Shown here: piece after piece, positions 41,242-53,124 of the stretch | How positions within the stretch are numbered: the stretch's first letter is position 1 | How the letters are laid out: each line of letters begins with the position of its first letter | Source: Incurvaria masculella | Lineage: Eukaryota; Arthropoda; Insecta; Lepidoptera; Incurvariidae | DNA: 64,000 nt | Assembly (NCBI GenBank): GCA_946894095.1 | Contig: OX335642.1 | Coordinates: forward strand, 7,947,021-8,011,020 | Direction: 5' to 3' | Notes under the pieces: generated by a model | Told to the model about the DNA's origin: nothing | Databases searched by the model: none | What the model saw: only the letters and a program-made list of their open reading frames with translations | Translations under genes and position numbers: made by a program

Positions 41242-41922
41242 CATTAAGTTTGCAACATTTAGCGGGGCCCGGAAGATAGAAAAAAAATTAAAATTTATAA
41301 AAAAATATATCTCCTAAACGAATATTTAGAAAGGGTAATAAAAAATATATATGTTAAGTCTTTTAAGGCGTAATGTAACTGTGAATTTGCAATAATTTTG
41401 TAATTACGGAAATGTATTTAAAAAAATGTTTTTACTAAAACAAATCTATGCCGCGAACCTAACTTGCTATTGCTATATTTCTTTCTAGAATATGTAAAAG
41501 AAAATTAAATTCTTTAAAAACTTTACAACGAACGATTTTATACGTATTTCGAATTTTTTGTTTAGCTTTTGTGTGAATGTAAAAATTATAAATGAAAAAA
41601 AATGTGCTTCTAATATTTGCAACATTTTACAAATTTCACAGAATATAGAGTTTGCGGTCAGTTTAAAATTTCAGAAAATAAAATAGAATTTTCATTATTT
41701 GCTTTGAAGATATTATGAAAATAGTACAAAAAAAATATATTTACACAGTTCCGTAAATAAGAAATTGTTGCAAATTCACAATAATATTACACCTAAAATT
41801 AGCTAACATATAACATTTTTAAATAACATTTCTAAATATTTGTTTAGGAGATATCATTTTTTAAACATATTTCATATTTTATTTCTATCTTCCGGACCCC
41901 CCAAAATGTTGCAAACTTAATG
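41242..41922. mobile_element. Mariner-like MITE family G, 681 bp, long inverted repeats
   Basis: TA (41240-41241) CATTAAGTTTGCAACATTTA ... AAATGTTGCAAACTTAATG TA (41923-41924). The inverted repeats run roughly 200 bp inward, with GGAAGATAGAAA, ATATATCTCCTAAACGAATA and a GTAACTGTGAATTTGCAATA counterpart on the right. No transposase. Confidence 0.88.
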
Positions 41923-41924
41923 TA

Positions 41925-42998
41925 CACACGTCCACACGAAATACTACGTTTATGAGAAAACTCTGAGGAGCCATGGATAGAGTATTTCAAAATGTATAAA
42001 TATTTATTTCGCCTTTATTCTAGTTTGGACCCTAGTATAGCAACGGAAAAAGAAAAAAATGGCGTCATCAAACAAAACAGCTTGCTGTTGATATTTTGAC
42101 ACATTCGCTACACTAGGGTTCAATAACTGCCAAATTACTCGTAGTACTCAGACTTGTGTTCAAAAGGTCCTTCAAATCTATTCAGGAAAGTGGAAACTTA
42201 TCGTGTTCGCTTTTTTAGTTATTTAGTTTCATTTAAATATAATATTCATTTCACACTAATTGAATATACTACACTTTTAGATTAATTATTTTCGAATATT
42301 TTATACTGTTTTATTGTATACCTATAAACTATTTTATTCTTGTGTTTTTAATTGTGTTTAAAATATTTTTTTAATTTTCTTTTCTTATTTTTCCAACACT
42401 AAATAATAATAAATTAAATACGAATCCGAAGGTGTGACTCCCAGACTAGCCGGGATACGGGGAGAAGCCTAGTCAGGCAGCTGAAAATCCGAGACCGATG
42501 ACGTTATGGAACTATGCGAACCACCCACACGTCATCGACTGCTGTTCCCACTATGGCGACGTTGTTGTCGTGCCGTGCCGTTGCGTAACACGGCCAAAAT
42601 ACTAAAGTGGACAAGTTAACAAAAATATTGTGCAGAACATTCTAATCATAAGTAACTCATTGCCTTCATACTACCTAAGTTTTTAAACGTTGGCATGCAT
42701 TTTTTATACTACATGAATAAAAAATATGATTAACTCCATACAACAAAAACTCCGAGTGTAGGCAAGAACGCTAAATTGACCGTTTGAACACTTTTGAACG
42801 CGACCACAATGACATTTGTCTTGACAGTAAAATGCGAGAACCACATTTTAGGTGCCAGTATTCCAGTGGTCCTAGGGCGATTGTCATGCGCCAGTGATCA
42901 AAATTGTTGGTGTAACACAGTCGTAACTATTCCTTGCATTATTATGGGTTTGTCAGTAATAAATCACGTTTTGGCTTAGACCATCGTAAAGCCTGGCT
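41925..42998. other. Unassigned sequence
   Basis: AT-rich, apart from a GC-balanced patch at 42425-42600 with no partner. No gene called. Confidence 0.4.
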
Positions 42999-43002
42999 TT
43001 AA

Positions 43003-43370
43003 GAACGGCCCGTAAGCTATGCTCCCCATACAAATGTAGTTTACTAATAATTTCGAAACCGCTATTCCAATTAAATTGATATTTAATATCTAATATCAGG
43101 TAACAAATATCTGGGTCTGCATGCTTTTATTTTTTTGAAAAATCCAAACCGAATGAAATGAAAGCAAAAAGAAAATCTTCATACGAATTTTGTTTTCTGT
43201 ATGGTTTGACCCAGAATACATTTACCGAAAAAACAAAGGCATGCAGACACAGATATTTGTAGCCTAATATTAGATACCAAATATCAAGTAAGTTGGAACA
43301 TTGGTTTTCAAATGATTAGTAAACTACGTTTGTATGGGAGGGGAAATTTTCAGGTGCTTACGGGCCGACC
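43003..43370. mobile_element. MITE family F with TTAA target sites
   Basis: TTAA (42999-43002) GAACGGCCCGTAAGC ... GCTTACGGGCCGACC TTAA (43371-43374). The inner arms also pair: GGTCTGCATGC/GCATGCAGAC, AGTAAACTACGTTTGTATGG with CATACAAATGTAGTTTACT. TTAA is the piggyBac target, but the ends are not the usual CCC, so class is only suggested. Confidence 0.85.
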
Positions 43371-43374
43371 TTAA

Positions 43375-44225
43375 TATTCCGAGATAAAGTGGTGGAATTA
43401 GAATTGTTTAATAGTAGGGCTGCATGTGTATTAGCTATTACTGCAATTTAATAATTCTCGCTGTATTCACATATTGCTATCGCCGTATACACATTATCTA
43501 TGTTAATAATAAACTCAGAACGACCTCGAAATGGTTATACCATGTTTTGTCCCGTTCGATCGAATCAGAAACTGCATGTCAATGCAAACGACAAAAAATC
43601 GCATAATAATTCTGAAGTTGATTGGGGTTTATATATGGGTTTACTTAATTTTATTGCGCGTGGTGCGGACTTCTAATCAGCTACAGCAGCAGAGCAGACA
43701 CACCTGGGCAGAACCACAGAATACGTAAGAGTAAGTGCAGAAGTAGATTGTGTGTCAAAGTCGCAATTCTAAAGTGCACTTACAGTTCGCCCACTGCTCG
43801 ATGGTTTCCACTCTGCTCTAGGGTCGTGCAAACAGCGCATTAGTGGCGGACAGTGCGGGGCATCTGGTCGGATAGTACATAGTCCGGTGGTTTAGTATGA
43901 TTTAGGGTGGGACGTACAGTGCATAATATATATCTGCCAACCTTTTCGACAACTTTCCTTCGCACTTTATAAAGCGAAGAGTGATTATTAAAAGAATGGC
44001 ATGATTCATGATATCATATTTTTTTATTATTTACTATCAATTTTAATTGTATACTGATTTTTATTGTTAGGTCTATTCACAAGGCCATTGAGTGTAAAAA
44101 AGGTCTAAGACACAAAATAGGAATTTCTACAAGTAGGAATAATATAAATAATTTTATATAATGATTGTGACGTGAGCCATCAGTGCACTCAAGATAGGCT
44201 GTTAATTTTAGTTACAACAAGATAA
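43375..44225. other. Unassigned sequence
   Basis: Nothing recognised. GC-balanced at 43680-43920. Confidence 0.4.
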
Positions 44226-44379
44226 GTCCCGATTGCAGAATACTTAACGTACAACGCGTCACATTTATTGAACCGCATGAAGTTGACTCAGCTCCCTTCT
44301 ATACTGTTTATAAAAAGTGACGTATTTAATAATACGTTGACGTTGATTTTGATTTTGTGTCCTTTCGTGCAGTAGGCCC
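44226..44379. mobile_element. Harbinger-like MITE family D, copy 2
   Basis: TAA (44223-44225) GTCCCGATTGCAG ... GTGCAGTAGGCCC TAA (44380-44382). The right arm AAAGTGACGTATTTAATAAT, ACGTTGACGTTGATTTTGAT matches copy 1. Confidence 0.82.
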
Positions 44380-44382
44380 TAA

Positions 44383-45739
44383 GTCTCCATAGCGTGTCCC
44401 GGAAGAAGTGATCAAACCAGAATAAGCGAATATAAACCGGTCAAGCGTGAACACATTCACATGCCGAGGGTACCGCTCGGTCTCTGCTGGCTTCAGAAAT
44501 CTAGCATTTAAAAAAAAAGGTATGACGTTCTGAGCAAAAGTAGTTAGTCGGTGCACAACTACAGAAGTGTACACAATTCGGGACCAAATGCGTGTGACCG
44601 TCAGACACCAGAACCAGACCATAAGATTCCCTTTTTTCGCTTTTTGCGACGGGACCCTAAAAAGGGTAGCGTCGGGAGAAGTACGAGGGAAGTTTCTACG
44701 CGTTTTTTGGGTCCATTTCGAAATAGACTAGCGAACCCGCCGTAATGTATGTGTAGCGGACAGGCGAATTCATTTTACAACGGATTGTCCACCCGACGAT
44801 TATGGTGACAATGACGATGACGGTGACGCGTTTTCTAAATTTAATCAGCTGACCTAGTAAAGATGCTAAAGCTTCGCGAGCATAAAAACAAAATAAAGCA
44901 TGTACCAAGTACGTAACACACCCAAGAACTGTACATAAAAGAATTGAATTTGAATACAGATCTGGGGCTGAACCGACGTAAAATGTTGGGAAATATGTGA
45001 GTGAATTCGATGAATTCTGCAACGATCGGAAGTGGATGACAAATAGTGTAGCCAGTAAGAGCGCTGAAGGTACGACATAAACGCTTCTGATTCGTGTGGA
45101 ATTTATCGAATTCCCTCATTTGTTTTCTCACATTTTAAGGCGGTTAAAAATCTTAAATTTTCACGCTTTCACACATTATTGATGTTTGAAAGCATGATTT
45201 TGGTGGATAGATGCACCATACGGTATGATCACAGAACACCTCTTTCGATTCATCTACATCGTTTCACATATGCTCTAAGATTACGGCTAGTGCTTGCATG
45301 ACTGATAATTAACCAAAAAAATAACCTCGCCTAAATTATAGAATTAAAAAAAATCGGTGACTTCACACTAAATATCGCAATAATGTACATCTATTAATTC
45401 TAAACTTCTATTAATTTTTTTTTTTTGTTGAAACTGAAATGAAATCGTTTAAAACGGTTTGAAACGCATTAATGAACACACATATACACATAAAGAACCC
45501 TTTTCAACTGTAAATAAACACTTGCTTCGTAATATTCAACAACTAGACTAAGATTAAAATTACCGTAATACTGAACATTTCCGTAAGCCGCAAGCAGCCC
45601 CCCCTCCCCCACAACAAACTTCACTGAAAGTTCTGAAAACGGTTCGTTCCCTGCGAAATTATGATAACGATATTGTTGCGCGAGTCTCGACGATTCAGGA
45701 AAGGAAAACGATCGTATAGAGTACAGGCGCGTCGTCTCA
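44383..45739. other. Unassigned sequence
   Basis: Several frames of 60-138 codons on the - strand (44326-45131 and 45469-45885) show no recognisable domain; part overlaps MITE B. No gene called. Confidence 0.35.
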
Positions 45740-45741
45740 TA

Positions 45742-46282
45742 AGGTGGCCCAACCCGGCGGCAGTAACTCATTCGCGGACACGGTACAAAACCGTGCTGTT
45801 GCGCTCTGGGACCTTCTCTGTAAATAATAAGACAGGCTCCGTGATGAGGAAGATGCAACATGTCCACAAAAAAGACAATGTGCATAGTGTATGATTTGGT
45901 AAGATTTACGAAAATTTTAATTTAAAAACGACTTATAGCTAAAAGTAAACCACGACCGCTGCAGTAAAAAATCGAACAAAAACCGAATAGATTATAAATC
46001 TTGATTAAATAAGCTATGTCTGATGACTAATCTTTTTAAGATGTTCTTACTTTATCATTGCGTAATCCACCTCCAAAGTTATTGTATAAAACGCGCGAAA
46101 AATGCGAACTTTCGGACCTTATAACTTAGAAACCAAACACAATTTTACAATGCCAATGGTCATCAGACATCTAGTTCGATCAACTAAAGCTATTTTGAGC
46201 AAACTTTTGGATCTCTGACAAGAAATATGGGCGTGATCTTCTTTCCCCTTTTGTATGGGGAGATGAGCGGGATGGGCCACCT
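45742..46282 (-). mobile_element. Mariner-like MITE family B, copy 3 (best preserved)
   Basis: TA AGGTGGCCCAACCCGGC ... GAGCGGGATGGGCCACCT TA, 541 bp, inverted relative to copies 1 and 2. With TA (45740-45741 and 46283-46284) on both sides it defines the family termini. Confidence 0.88.
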
Positions 46283-46294
46283 TAAACGATGTTT

Positions 46295-46410
46295 TTTTTT
46301 ATATTTAAGAGTATAATGAGGTGATCGAGCCTGTTTCCTCAAGTCAAATTAAGAAATCTTTTCTGAAATTTTGCACATTAAATAAATCAACTGAGAGAAC
46401 TGGCCTGTCA
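46295..46410 (+). repeat. Dispersed repeat family H, copy 2
   Basis: TTTAAGAGTATAATGAGGTG, TTTTGCACATTAAATAAATC and AACTGAGAG match 13488-13602. It lies 10 bp from MITE B. Confidence 0.6.
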
Positions 46411-46989
46411 AATGCAAAAAGATTTTATCAAATCAGACTGGTAGTCTGGTAGTCTGACTGATGATGATTATATTAGCGAGTTAAAACAAAAAAAAAACTC
46501 TTCCGCTTTATAACATTAGTATAGATTAGAAGAAAACATTTAAATAGACAATGACAAATAGGAAATATGTATTAAGTTATTGTAACTTATATTTGTCTTC
46601 AGCATATCAGATAAAATATCTACCAATTAATATACATTAACAGAATGTAACTGTTGCATATCTGTATCAGTAGGTAACTTTCAAAATATATCTTAAAAAT
46701 AAAAATGAATTAGTACTGTTTTTAATGACATGACATTTATTGTTCCATACATTTTATGTCAAAACTAACAGTCCGAAGAAATAAATATTTGTCTTAAAAC
46801 CTCTTCATTCTGAAAGCACAACCCATTCCCCTGAAAACGCACTAATCCCGTTTCAGCGGCCGAAACTAAAACGATTACACTCCGTTTAGTTTGTTCCCGC
46901 AGCATAATTTTGTACGACCTCACTCCGCTTGCAACCTAATCGCGACCTAATACACATTCCATAAAGTTCACTTTCGAATTAACCTGACT
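46411..46989. other. Unassigned sequence
   Basis: AT-rich; nothing recognised. Confidence 0.4.
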
Positions 46990-47290
46990 CCGGAACATTT
47001 CATACGAATTCCACCATTTACACAGTAGTCACGTGGCTTTCTTTCAAAAGGAAAACCAAAAGATTAATAACAACCCCAATCAACTTAACTACCCACAATT
47101 ATAGTATTATTCATGCGAGATATTTGCGTTTTATGAATCGTAAAACAGTTTTCTCGCGGAAAACATTGCGAGCGACATGGAAACTTTGAAATCCATTAAT
47201 GGGAGCGTCCGTCGAAATGTCTGCCTACCCGCGTCACATGCAGAGCTCAATGTTGCGTGACAGGCGCGAGGACGCAATTAGTAGGAAGTA
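46990..47290. promoter_or_regulatory. Candidate conserved regulatory block
   Basis: Unique sequence with GCGTTTTATGAATCGTAAAA, GGAAACTTTGAAATCC (TCF-like CTTTGAA) and CCATTAATGG (palindromic homeodomain-type site). Low confidence; based on word content only. Confidence 0.22.
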
Positions 47291-47951
47291 ATCGGATACA
47301 TCCCGCTCGGTGCGACGCGACGCATTGTGTCAGAGCGGACAAGGGGAATGTGTAGGAACAAACGGGCTTGAATGTCGGAACGGCCTGCGATAACGCGGAC
47401 GTTGCTCAAGAATAACGCGAAACTGCGCAGAAAATAATTGTATTCGGTACACGCTCGTCCGGAAAAAGAAATGGACAACGAATACGGGATGAAGCGCGAG
47501 CGCAGCTTCTCCGTTCCAACCGAGGCAAAAATGCTTTCGTATGTCCGACTGTCCGACTGCCCGGCTGTTCTCCTCAACAGGTCGCATTTCTCAACCGATT
47601 CTGTAAGCATGTTCGATGATTATATTATAGCTTTTTTGTCGATTCAGTTTTATGGAAAAAAAAACAAAAAAATCTTCTGATTCGTGACAAGACCTAATGC
47701 TAGGTTAGGTTGGGTATATTCAGTTTTAAGATAAGCAAAAACAGACTCAACGAGGTCTACAGCTCAGAGATCGACTAGTTCAATAAAGACATACAGTAGA
47801 ACGACGATTATCCTAACGCAGGCTATACTGATTAACCTGTTATCGCGTCAAAGATTCGAAAGCACCAACGGTTTTTCTATGAAATACGGAGAAATGAACA
47901 TACGGCGACATAACATACAGGAAAAAATAAGCTTCGAGCCGTTATAGACTA
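47291..47951. other. Unassigned, including short repeat V copy 2
   Basis: Opposed frames at 47278-47680 are not recognised. Repeat V lies at 47728-47792. TTAGGTTAGG occurs once near 47703, too short to be telomeric. Confidence 0.35.
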
Positions 47952-48497
47952 GGAGGTCGCGACAAAAATGGTAACGATAACGTAAATGGCTGTAACTGGG
48001 TTCACAGGATAAAGTCCAACCCTCTGAAGCTAAATGTGTCAGTCTGCCTATTCCAAGTGGTTGCGTTAAGTAGATAACGCGCCTGAAAAAGTAGATATGG
48101 TGACAGAAAATATATATTATAAGGTAAATGTATGCAAATGACGAAGCATGAAAGTATCAGTACATACTTTGTTAGCAATAGAAAAACTGAACAAATATTT
48201 GATTGCATATCAAAATTATAGGCGATTTAGGTCACAGATATAAATTTAGGTATATTCAAGTATTTAATTAAAAAATCGATTGGTTATTGTTGCATAATGA
48301 ATAGGTATCAATGTTTCTAGAAAATCAATACATTCATCAGCAGGTACATTCCAACATCTATTTTATAAAGCCAATCTAGATAACGCATCCACTTGGAACA
48401 GGCAGACCGACATATTTAGCATATGAGGGTTGGTCTCTAAACTGTGAACCCAAATTCAGCCATTTACCTTATCGTGACCAAAAATGTCGTGACCTCC
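47952..48497. mobile_element. MITE family N, 546 bp, ~150-bp inverted repeats
   Basis: Left GGAGGTCGCGACAAAAATGG, GTAAATGGCTG, ACTGGGTTCACAG, CAGTCTGCCTATTCCAAGTG; right CACTTGGAACAGGCAGACCG, CTGTGAACCCAAATTCAGCC, ATTTACCTTATCGTGACC, GTCGTGACCTCC. The central ~250 bp is single-copy AT-rich. Target duplication not clear. Confidence 0.82.
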
Positions 48498-48599
48498 CGG
48501 AATATTACGTGGGCCGCCTTCGCCATGCGACAAAAGAAAATATTTACTATATTGTATTAACACACTGCGTACCCAATTTTGTTTTGAATTATAGTTTTT

Positions 48600-48905
48600 T
48601 TTTAGTTACCTTCGCATTAATAATATTGATATGAATTTATTAGATGAAAAAAAGTTTTATTTTCACAAATTAAATTATTGTATTAGCATCTTTGTTAGTA
48701 ATAAGTAATTTAAAATGAGGGTTTCTGTTTTTTTTGTTCTTTGTCTTAATCTGTTTTACCAAAGAATTGTTTGGCCGTAGCATTTGGATCTAAGTGTGTA
48801 TTTGATAATTGTAAACGGATTTTTTTTGGCAGATTCTCTTTACTGGGTTGATCGAATCCACGGATCTTTGTGACGTAACTTAGTGTAGTTTGACTACCAA
48901 AAATT
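48600..48905 (+). repeat. Family P internal segment, solo
   Basis: The reverse complement matches 53860-54115: GTAATAAGTAATTTAAA, TTCTTTGTCTTAATCTGTT, ACCAAAGAATTGTTTGGC, CTGGGTTGATCGAATCC, GGATCTTTGTGACGTAACTT. It lacks the family P termini nearby. Confidence 0.65.
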
Positions 48906-49578
48906 TAAAATAAATAAAATGAAATTAAATGCTAAAGTCCGTAGTTGTAGTAAAGATTAACATTTATCGAAATATTTCAGATCAGTGTTTGACAAAGGTT
49001 CACAATCGAATAATAGGAACAAATTTGAAGGACCAAAACGTAACAGAAGAGAATTCACACAAAATACCTTGAATTCAAAGAAAAACAATGTTTTCCGTCT
49101 CAAAGCCGCATTTTCGTTAAGAATGTACCTCGAAAAGAGCCCCAAGCTGTACAAATCACGCGAAGCGTAAATAAAAAGACGAGTGCCCTTTCGTAAAGGA
49201 CAAAGCAGACTAAACAGGGTGGCAGTGAGTTAGTGTCGTGTTAGCGAACTTCTCTCAGCATTAGCGGATTATCAGCGGAGACTTTCGCGAGTTCGAAAAA
49301 GTTAGCGAGCACGCGTGAGAACTTCAAATCAATTTGCTTAACTAAGGAGAAAATTACGGTCACCTCAACTTGTCCCGTACATAAGCGTACCTATGTGAGT
49401 AGAAAATTATTGAAAGATTCGTTAAGAAAATGTATCTGAACAGTTTTGTTCTCATTTTTGTATGGCCTAGCGGCTCTCTGAACGGTAGAACTCGCAAGTA
49501 TGTCTGTGCATAGCTTAAAACTGAATAAATGTTCTGCAGGCACCTTAAAACAAAATTCTATTAACTTTCTCACTGTGA
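48906..49578. other. Unassigned sequence
   Basis: Opposed 61-65-codon frames at 48957-49170 are not recognised. Confidence 0.4.
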
Positions 49579-49709
49579 GTGTGGAGTGCACAATCTCTGA
49601 TTAGTGATAATAAAAATATGTCCGTCCTAATTTTTAACCTGAAGAAGAAAGAAGAGAGATTTATAATAACCATAACTGCAATACTAACCCGAGATTGTGC
49701 ACTCCACCG
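49579..49709. mobile_element. Short MITE with family P termini
   Basis: GTGTGGAGTGCACAATCTCT ... CCGAGATTGTGCACTCCACC; the GGAGTGCAC.ATCTC core is shared with the 53662 element. About 131 bp, a deletion derivative of the longer form. Confidence 0.7.
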
Positions 49710-50360
49710 TAAAAGTACCTAATGAAATGCAACGCAAAGTTTTTGGTCACAAAAAAAAAGTGTTGTGATCATTAAAAAAACGGAAACTGCATCGACAATT
49801 TTTTTTCACGAGAATTGGTTGAGAAATGCGACCTGTACAGAAGAACAGCCGGACAGACGCTCGATCAGAAAACGATGCATGGCACAAATAGCCTGAAACG
49901 CATTCGAATGTGTTAGTTTCAGTAGCTTTTTCATGAAGAGATTGCAGGTGGAACACACATACATATTACATAAGTGAAATATGATCCGCAATTACACAAT
50001 GAGAGTGCAATGAATCCGTGAAGAGATCACAATAAATTAATTTGCATTGCTTTATAGTTTAAGATAAAAAAAAAACAATTTGTGAAAAGCTCAACAACAA
50101 GAGTGCAAAGTTTACTTCTAACACATATCTGAGAACAACAATGCAAAAAGATGGAGCTGCCAGCCTAGATTTCTGCCCTCATTTCGACACAGATTGTTGT
50201 ATATTTCGCAAATTTCTGCCGATGAGTGACGTACATTTCAATGGGGCTAAAAAAACGTGGAACTGTTCCGTCAATCAATAATGGAGGCGTGCTATTCTTT
50301 TCTGTCTGTATTCTTGTTGAATAACACAACGTGTATTACATCGGAACACATGAGGTCGAC
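49710..50360. other. Unassigned sequence
   Basis: AT-rich; nothing recognised. Confidence 0.4.
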
Positions 50361-50497
50361 TTTCGCCCGGTTCCACCACCTCCAGCTACAAAAATCCCAA
50401 AGTTATCTTTCGGTTACATCATACAAATATGCAATGTAGCCGAAAGTTAACTATCGGATTTCAGGTAACTGGAGGTGGTGAAAACAAGGGTTTGTCA
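50361..50497. mobile_element. Palindromic MITE family E, copy 2
   Basis: GCCCGGTTCCACCACCTCCA, AAAGTTATCTTTCGGTTACA; GTAGCCGAAAGTTAACTATC, GTAACTGGAGGTGGTGAAAA. Matches 8865-8995. Confidence 0.75.
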
Positions 50498-50565
50498 ATC
50501 TTGTTTACTATCCTTGGCCCGAACAAATGAAAGAGATAGTACTGGTTAACTATGGTGAATGATTG

Positions 50566-50760
50566 CAAGGTTAGAAGCTCCGCTCAGACGAATGCCCAAA
50601 ATGAAATGACGGCGTCGTGACCGATTTAGATGCAATTTTCTATGCAATCCTATGCAGTTTTGAACTTTAGAAGCTCCACTCGGGTGAATGCCCGATTTTG
50701 ATGACATATTCAGACAATCTTCCGATTTGCCCAGCGGGTGATCCTGTTTTTGGTAGCGAT
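50566..50760 (+). repeat. Dispersed repeat family T, copy 2, internally duplicated
   Basis: TTAGAAGCTCCGCTCAGACG..AATGCCCAAAATGAAATGAC (50572 on) is followed ~95 bp later by TTAGAAGCTCCACTCGGGTG..AATGCCCGATTTTGATGAC, a diverged tandem copy. It ends GCGGGTGATCCTG. Confidence 0.55.
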
Positions 50761-50769
50761 CGCAACAAA

Positions 50770-50960
50770 AAATTTGTTTTTGCTTTTCGCGTGCAAATTA
50801 AGTACATTCAAACCGTAGGGCGAGCACGGAACGAATTTCTATCAGTGCCGTCAAAGAATACTCAAATCTGAAATGTCATCCAATGCATCATGTTCATCCT
50901 ATACCATTCCATGCTTCGCGCACTACTATGGGATGACAGAACGCTTTCAGTTAACCTGTG
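50770..50960 (-). repeat. Dispersed repeat family U, copy 2
   Basis: Reverse complement of 4506-4655 by shared ordered words (GGGATGACAGAA, AGAATACTCAAA, AGTGCCGTCAA, ACGGAACGAAT). It lies directly beside family T, so T and U may be parts of one element. Confidence 0.55.
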
Positions 50961-51141
50961 GTGAATGTCAGTTTTAAAATTGCGTGAAAATCCTCTTGCG
51001 AATTATATTATAGCGAAAGGATCAACCTTTTTTTGATTCCGTTTTTTGTATCGTTACGAAAACTATAATAATGCTCGTTTTGTAATTAAAGATAGTTTGT
51101 CTCGATGAATAACTGAACTTTTTTTGAGTCCCGTTTCCGCC

Positions 51142-51175
51142 TTAAGAACGGCCCGTAAGCTATGTTCCCCATACA
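51142..51175 (+). mobile_element. MITE F left-end fragment
   Basis: TTAAGAACGGCCCGTAAGCT then ATGTTCCCCATACA, identical in start to 42999-43030; the rest of the element is lost. Confidence 0.7.
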
Positions 51176-52433
51176 GGTGGTCTCCCCCCGCCCAGGAGGT
51201 GAAATCATCCCAGGGCCGCCATTGTGGAGGACTCTCTGTGAATATTACGGAATATTTATTGGTGAGACCGAATCTCATCAATTACGCTGAAATTTTCATA
51301 TTTGCAATTACTTTAATCATGTTACACAACAGAACTTTTCAGTTTTTTGTTTCTTTAATATTTTCACAGCGTTTAGGAGAAATTTGCTTAATCGTTGAAA
51401 TAATACTTGCATAATTTTAAGGAAGGTAAGTAACATAGACATTTAATACTGTAAGTACACTATTTTTTGATCATTTATACAAACATAAAATAAATTATTA
51501 TTAATGCATCAAACCAATAAAGCTTCTTTATAAGTTAAGTCGATTATTACAAAAAAATAATCAGTAACGAATTAGGACATCGCTAATAGATTTCCACTGG
51601 AGATGTCAAAAGGTAAATAAGTGGTTGGAAAGACTATAGTTATAAGCGATATTTAATTCGCAATAAGATTTTTTTCTTCGGATTTCTTTGCAAAAAAATC
51701 TTGATGAGACCTTCTTACAATGTTTGGATGATAATCAACACGTTCTTAACATTAAATCATTCCTTAACTACCCAAGAGATGCTAAATATTACCAGCTTTA
51801 AATAATTCCTTAACTACCAAACATATTGCATCCAACTGGCAATCCTGGCTAATTTCGGTATAAACCCCTAGTTTTGCGGACCGCACCGTGACCGCTCTAG
51901 TCAAATAACGTTGTTTCGCTTGTTTCAAATAATCAGCAAAGTTTAAATTGGTAGCCAGCGGCAGTGGAGTTGTCACGTGGGCAGAGCGCTTCCAACTTAT
52001 CGAATGTTTGCGTTCGCGATGAGCCACTGCATAACGAATGCATCTTTATGAATAAATCAATAATTCAATTTAAATTCCGGTTCGCGGTTAAATGATATCT
52101 AGTCCCGTCGGCACAGTTTTAGTAGACTCAACTATAAAATTAATTGATATCAAAATAATTATTCGGTTGCGATAGATAGCATGATCTAGTAAAATCGTGC
52201 GTGGTAGATTTGGCTAAAGTTAAGTATAATTTATACATCAAGAAAGGATACTTTAGTAAATTGTCTAAAGTGTCCATGTAGTAATTCGTAGTTGAATTGC
52301 CAGATACTTTTAACTAGAACCGTTTTAGTAACTGGTGCCAAACTCTTGGACCACCCATGTCGCCACAATCCGTTTCGAGTTGCGGTGACACGGTTCTGGT
52401 TTCGTTTAACCAAATAAATTAATATTTGTCTTA
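51176..52433. other. Unassigned sequence
   Basis: No repeats or genes recognised. Frames at 51063-51414 and 51782-52027 are not believed. Confidence 0.4.
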
Positions 52434-52680
52434 GGTTGAGAAAAAATAACCGTATCTAAAACTAAAATTAACGAAAAGTAGTACTTTCTTAAGTCACTTT
52501 GACACATTTTGTATGGAAGAGTTACTTTAAGTCGTATTCAGAGAGCACCTGTCAAAACATAGTACGAGATTAGCACCGGACTAACCATACAAAAACCGGT
52601 TTAGTCCGGCGGATTAAAGTTAGCCTGCCCACTCTGAATAGTTTATAGTTAGTGCTAATTTCGGTTAGTGTTGTTCCAGG
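52434..52680. mobile_element. Family C-like MITE interrupted by MITE S
   Basis: The left part (GGTTGAGAAAAAATAACCGT, TAACGAAAAGTAGTACTTTC, CACATTTTGTATGGAAGAG) is family C. From 52537 a small palindrome TATTCAGAGAGCACCTGTCA ... CCTGCCCACTCTGAATA (to about 52639) intervenes, with an inner CCGGACTAA / TTAGTCCGG hairpin. Then GTTAGTGCTAATTTCGGTTA resembles the other C arm. Confidence 0.6.
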
Positions 52681-52820
52681 CCCCCACTACAAACGCTATC
52701 GAGGAAGCGCTATCGAGAAGGCGGCATCGCCTGTCAAAAATATTGTATGCTTTTGACAGTAGGTATCGAAAGCGCTTTCGATGTCAAAATCAGCCCCAGT
52801 GTGTGGACTCCAGGTTGTAA
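52681..52820. repeat. Inverted-repeat block with TATCGA words
   Basis: ACGCTATCGAGGAAGCGCTA, TCGAGAAGGCG, ...CTGTCAAAAATA / TTTTGACAGTAGG, TATCGAAAGCGCTTTCGAT. Opposed CTGTCAAAA/TTTTGACAG and CGCT/AGCG words suggest a small decayed MITE. Confidence 0.45.
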
Positions 52821-53124
52821 AAATGTATGTTATTTGTAGTTGCACTTTGGGAAAAAATCACCTTTACAAAACCTACCATTGTATAAAATACTTCGCTCCT
52901 CGTTTGACAAACAAGCTCACAAAAGAGCATACATAGATGCACACCATCACGCCGTTTTGGTACCGGAGAGGTAGGCAGAAATCTTAGAGCGCCATACGGA
53001 AACGATCACAGCATATTTTTTTCGTTTCCCCTACAGGCAGAGACTAAGAACATAATCGATTAAAAAATAAACAATTTATGAGTATTTAGTAAAAACTGTT
53101 CCTTTGCTTTTATGCATCAGAACA

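Noticed and set aside
45469..45885. 138-codon - strand frame
   Set aside because: Largely overlaps MITE B; the shared peptide with copies at 1.4 and 8.0 kb comes from repeated non-coding DNA.
47703..47712. Telomeric (TTAGG)n repeat
   Set aside because: Only about two units; not an array.
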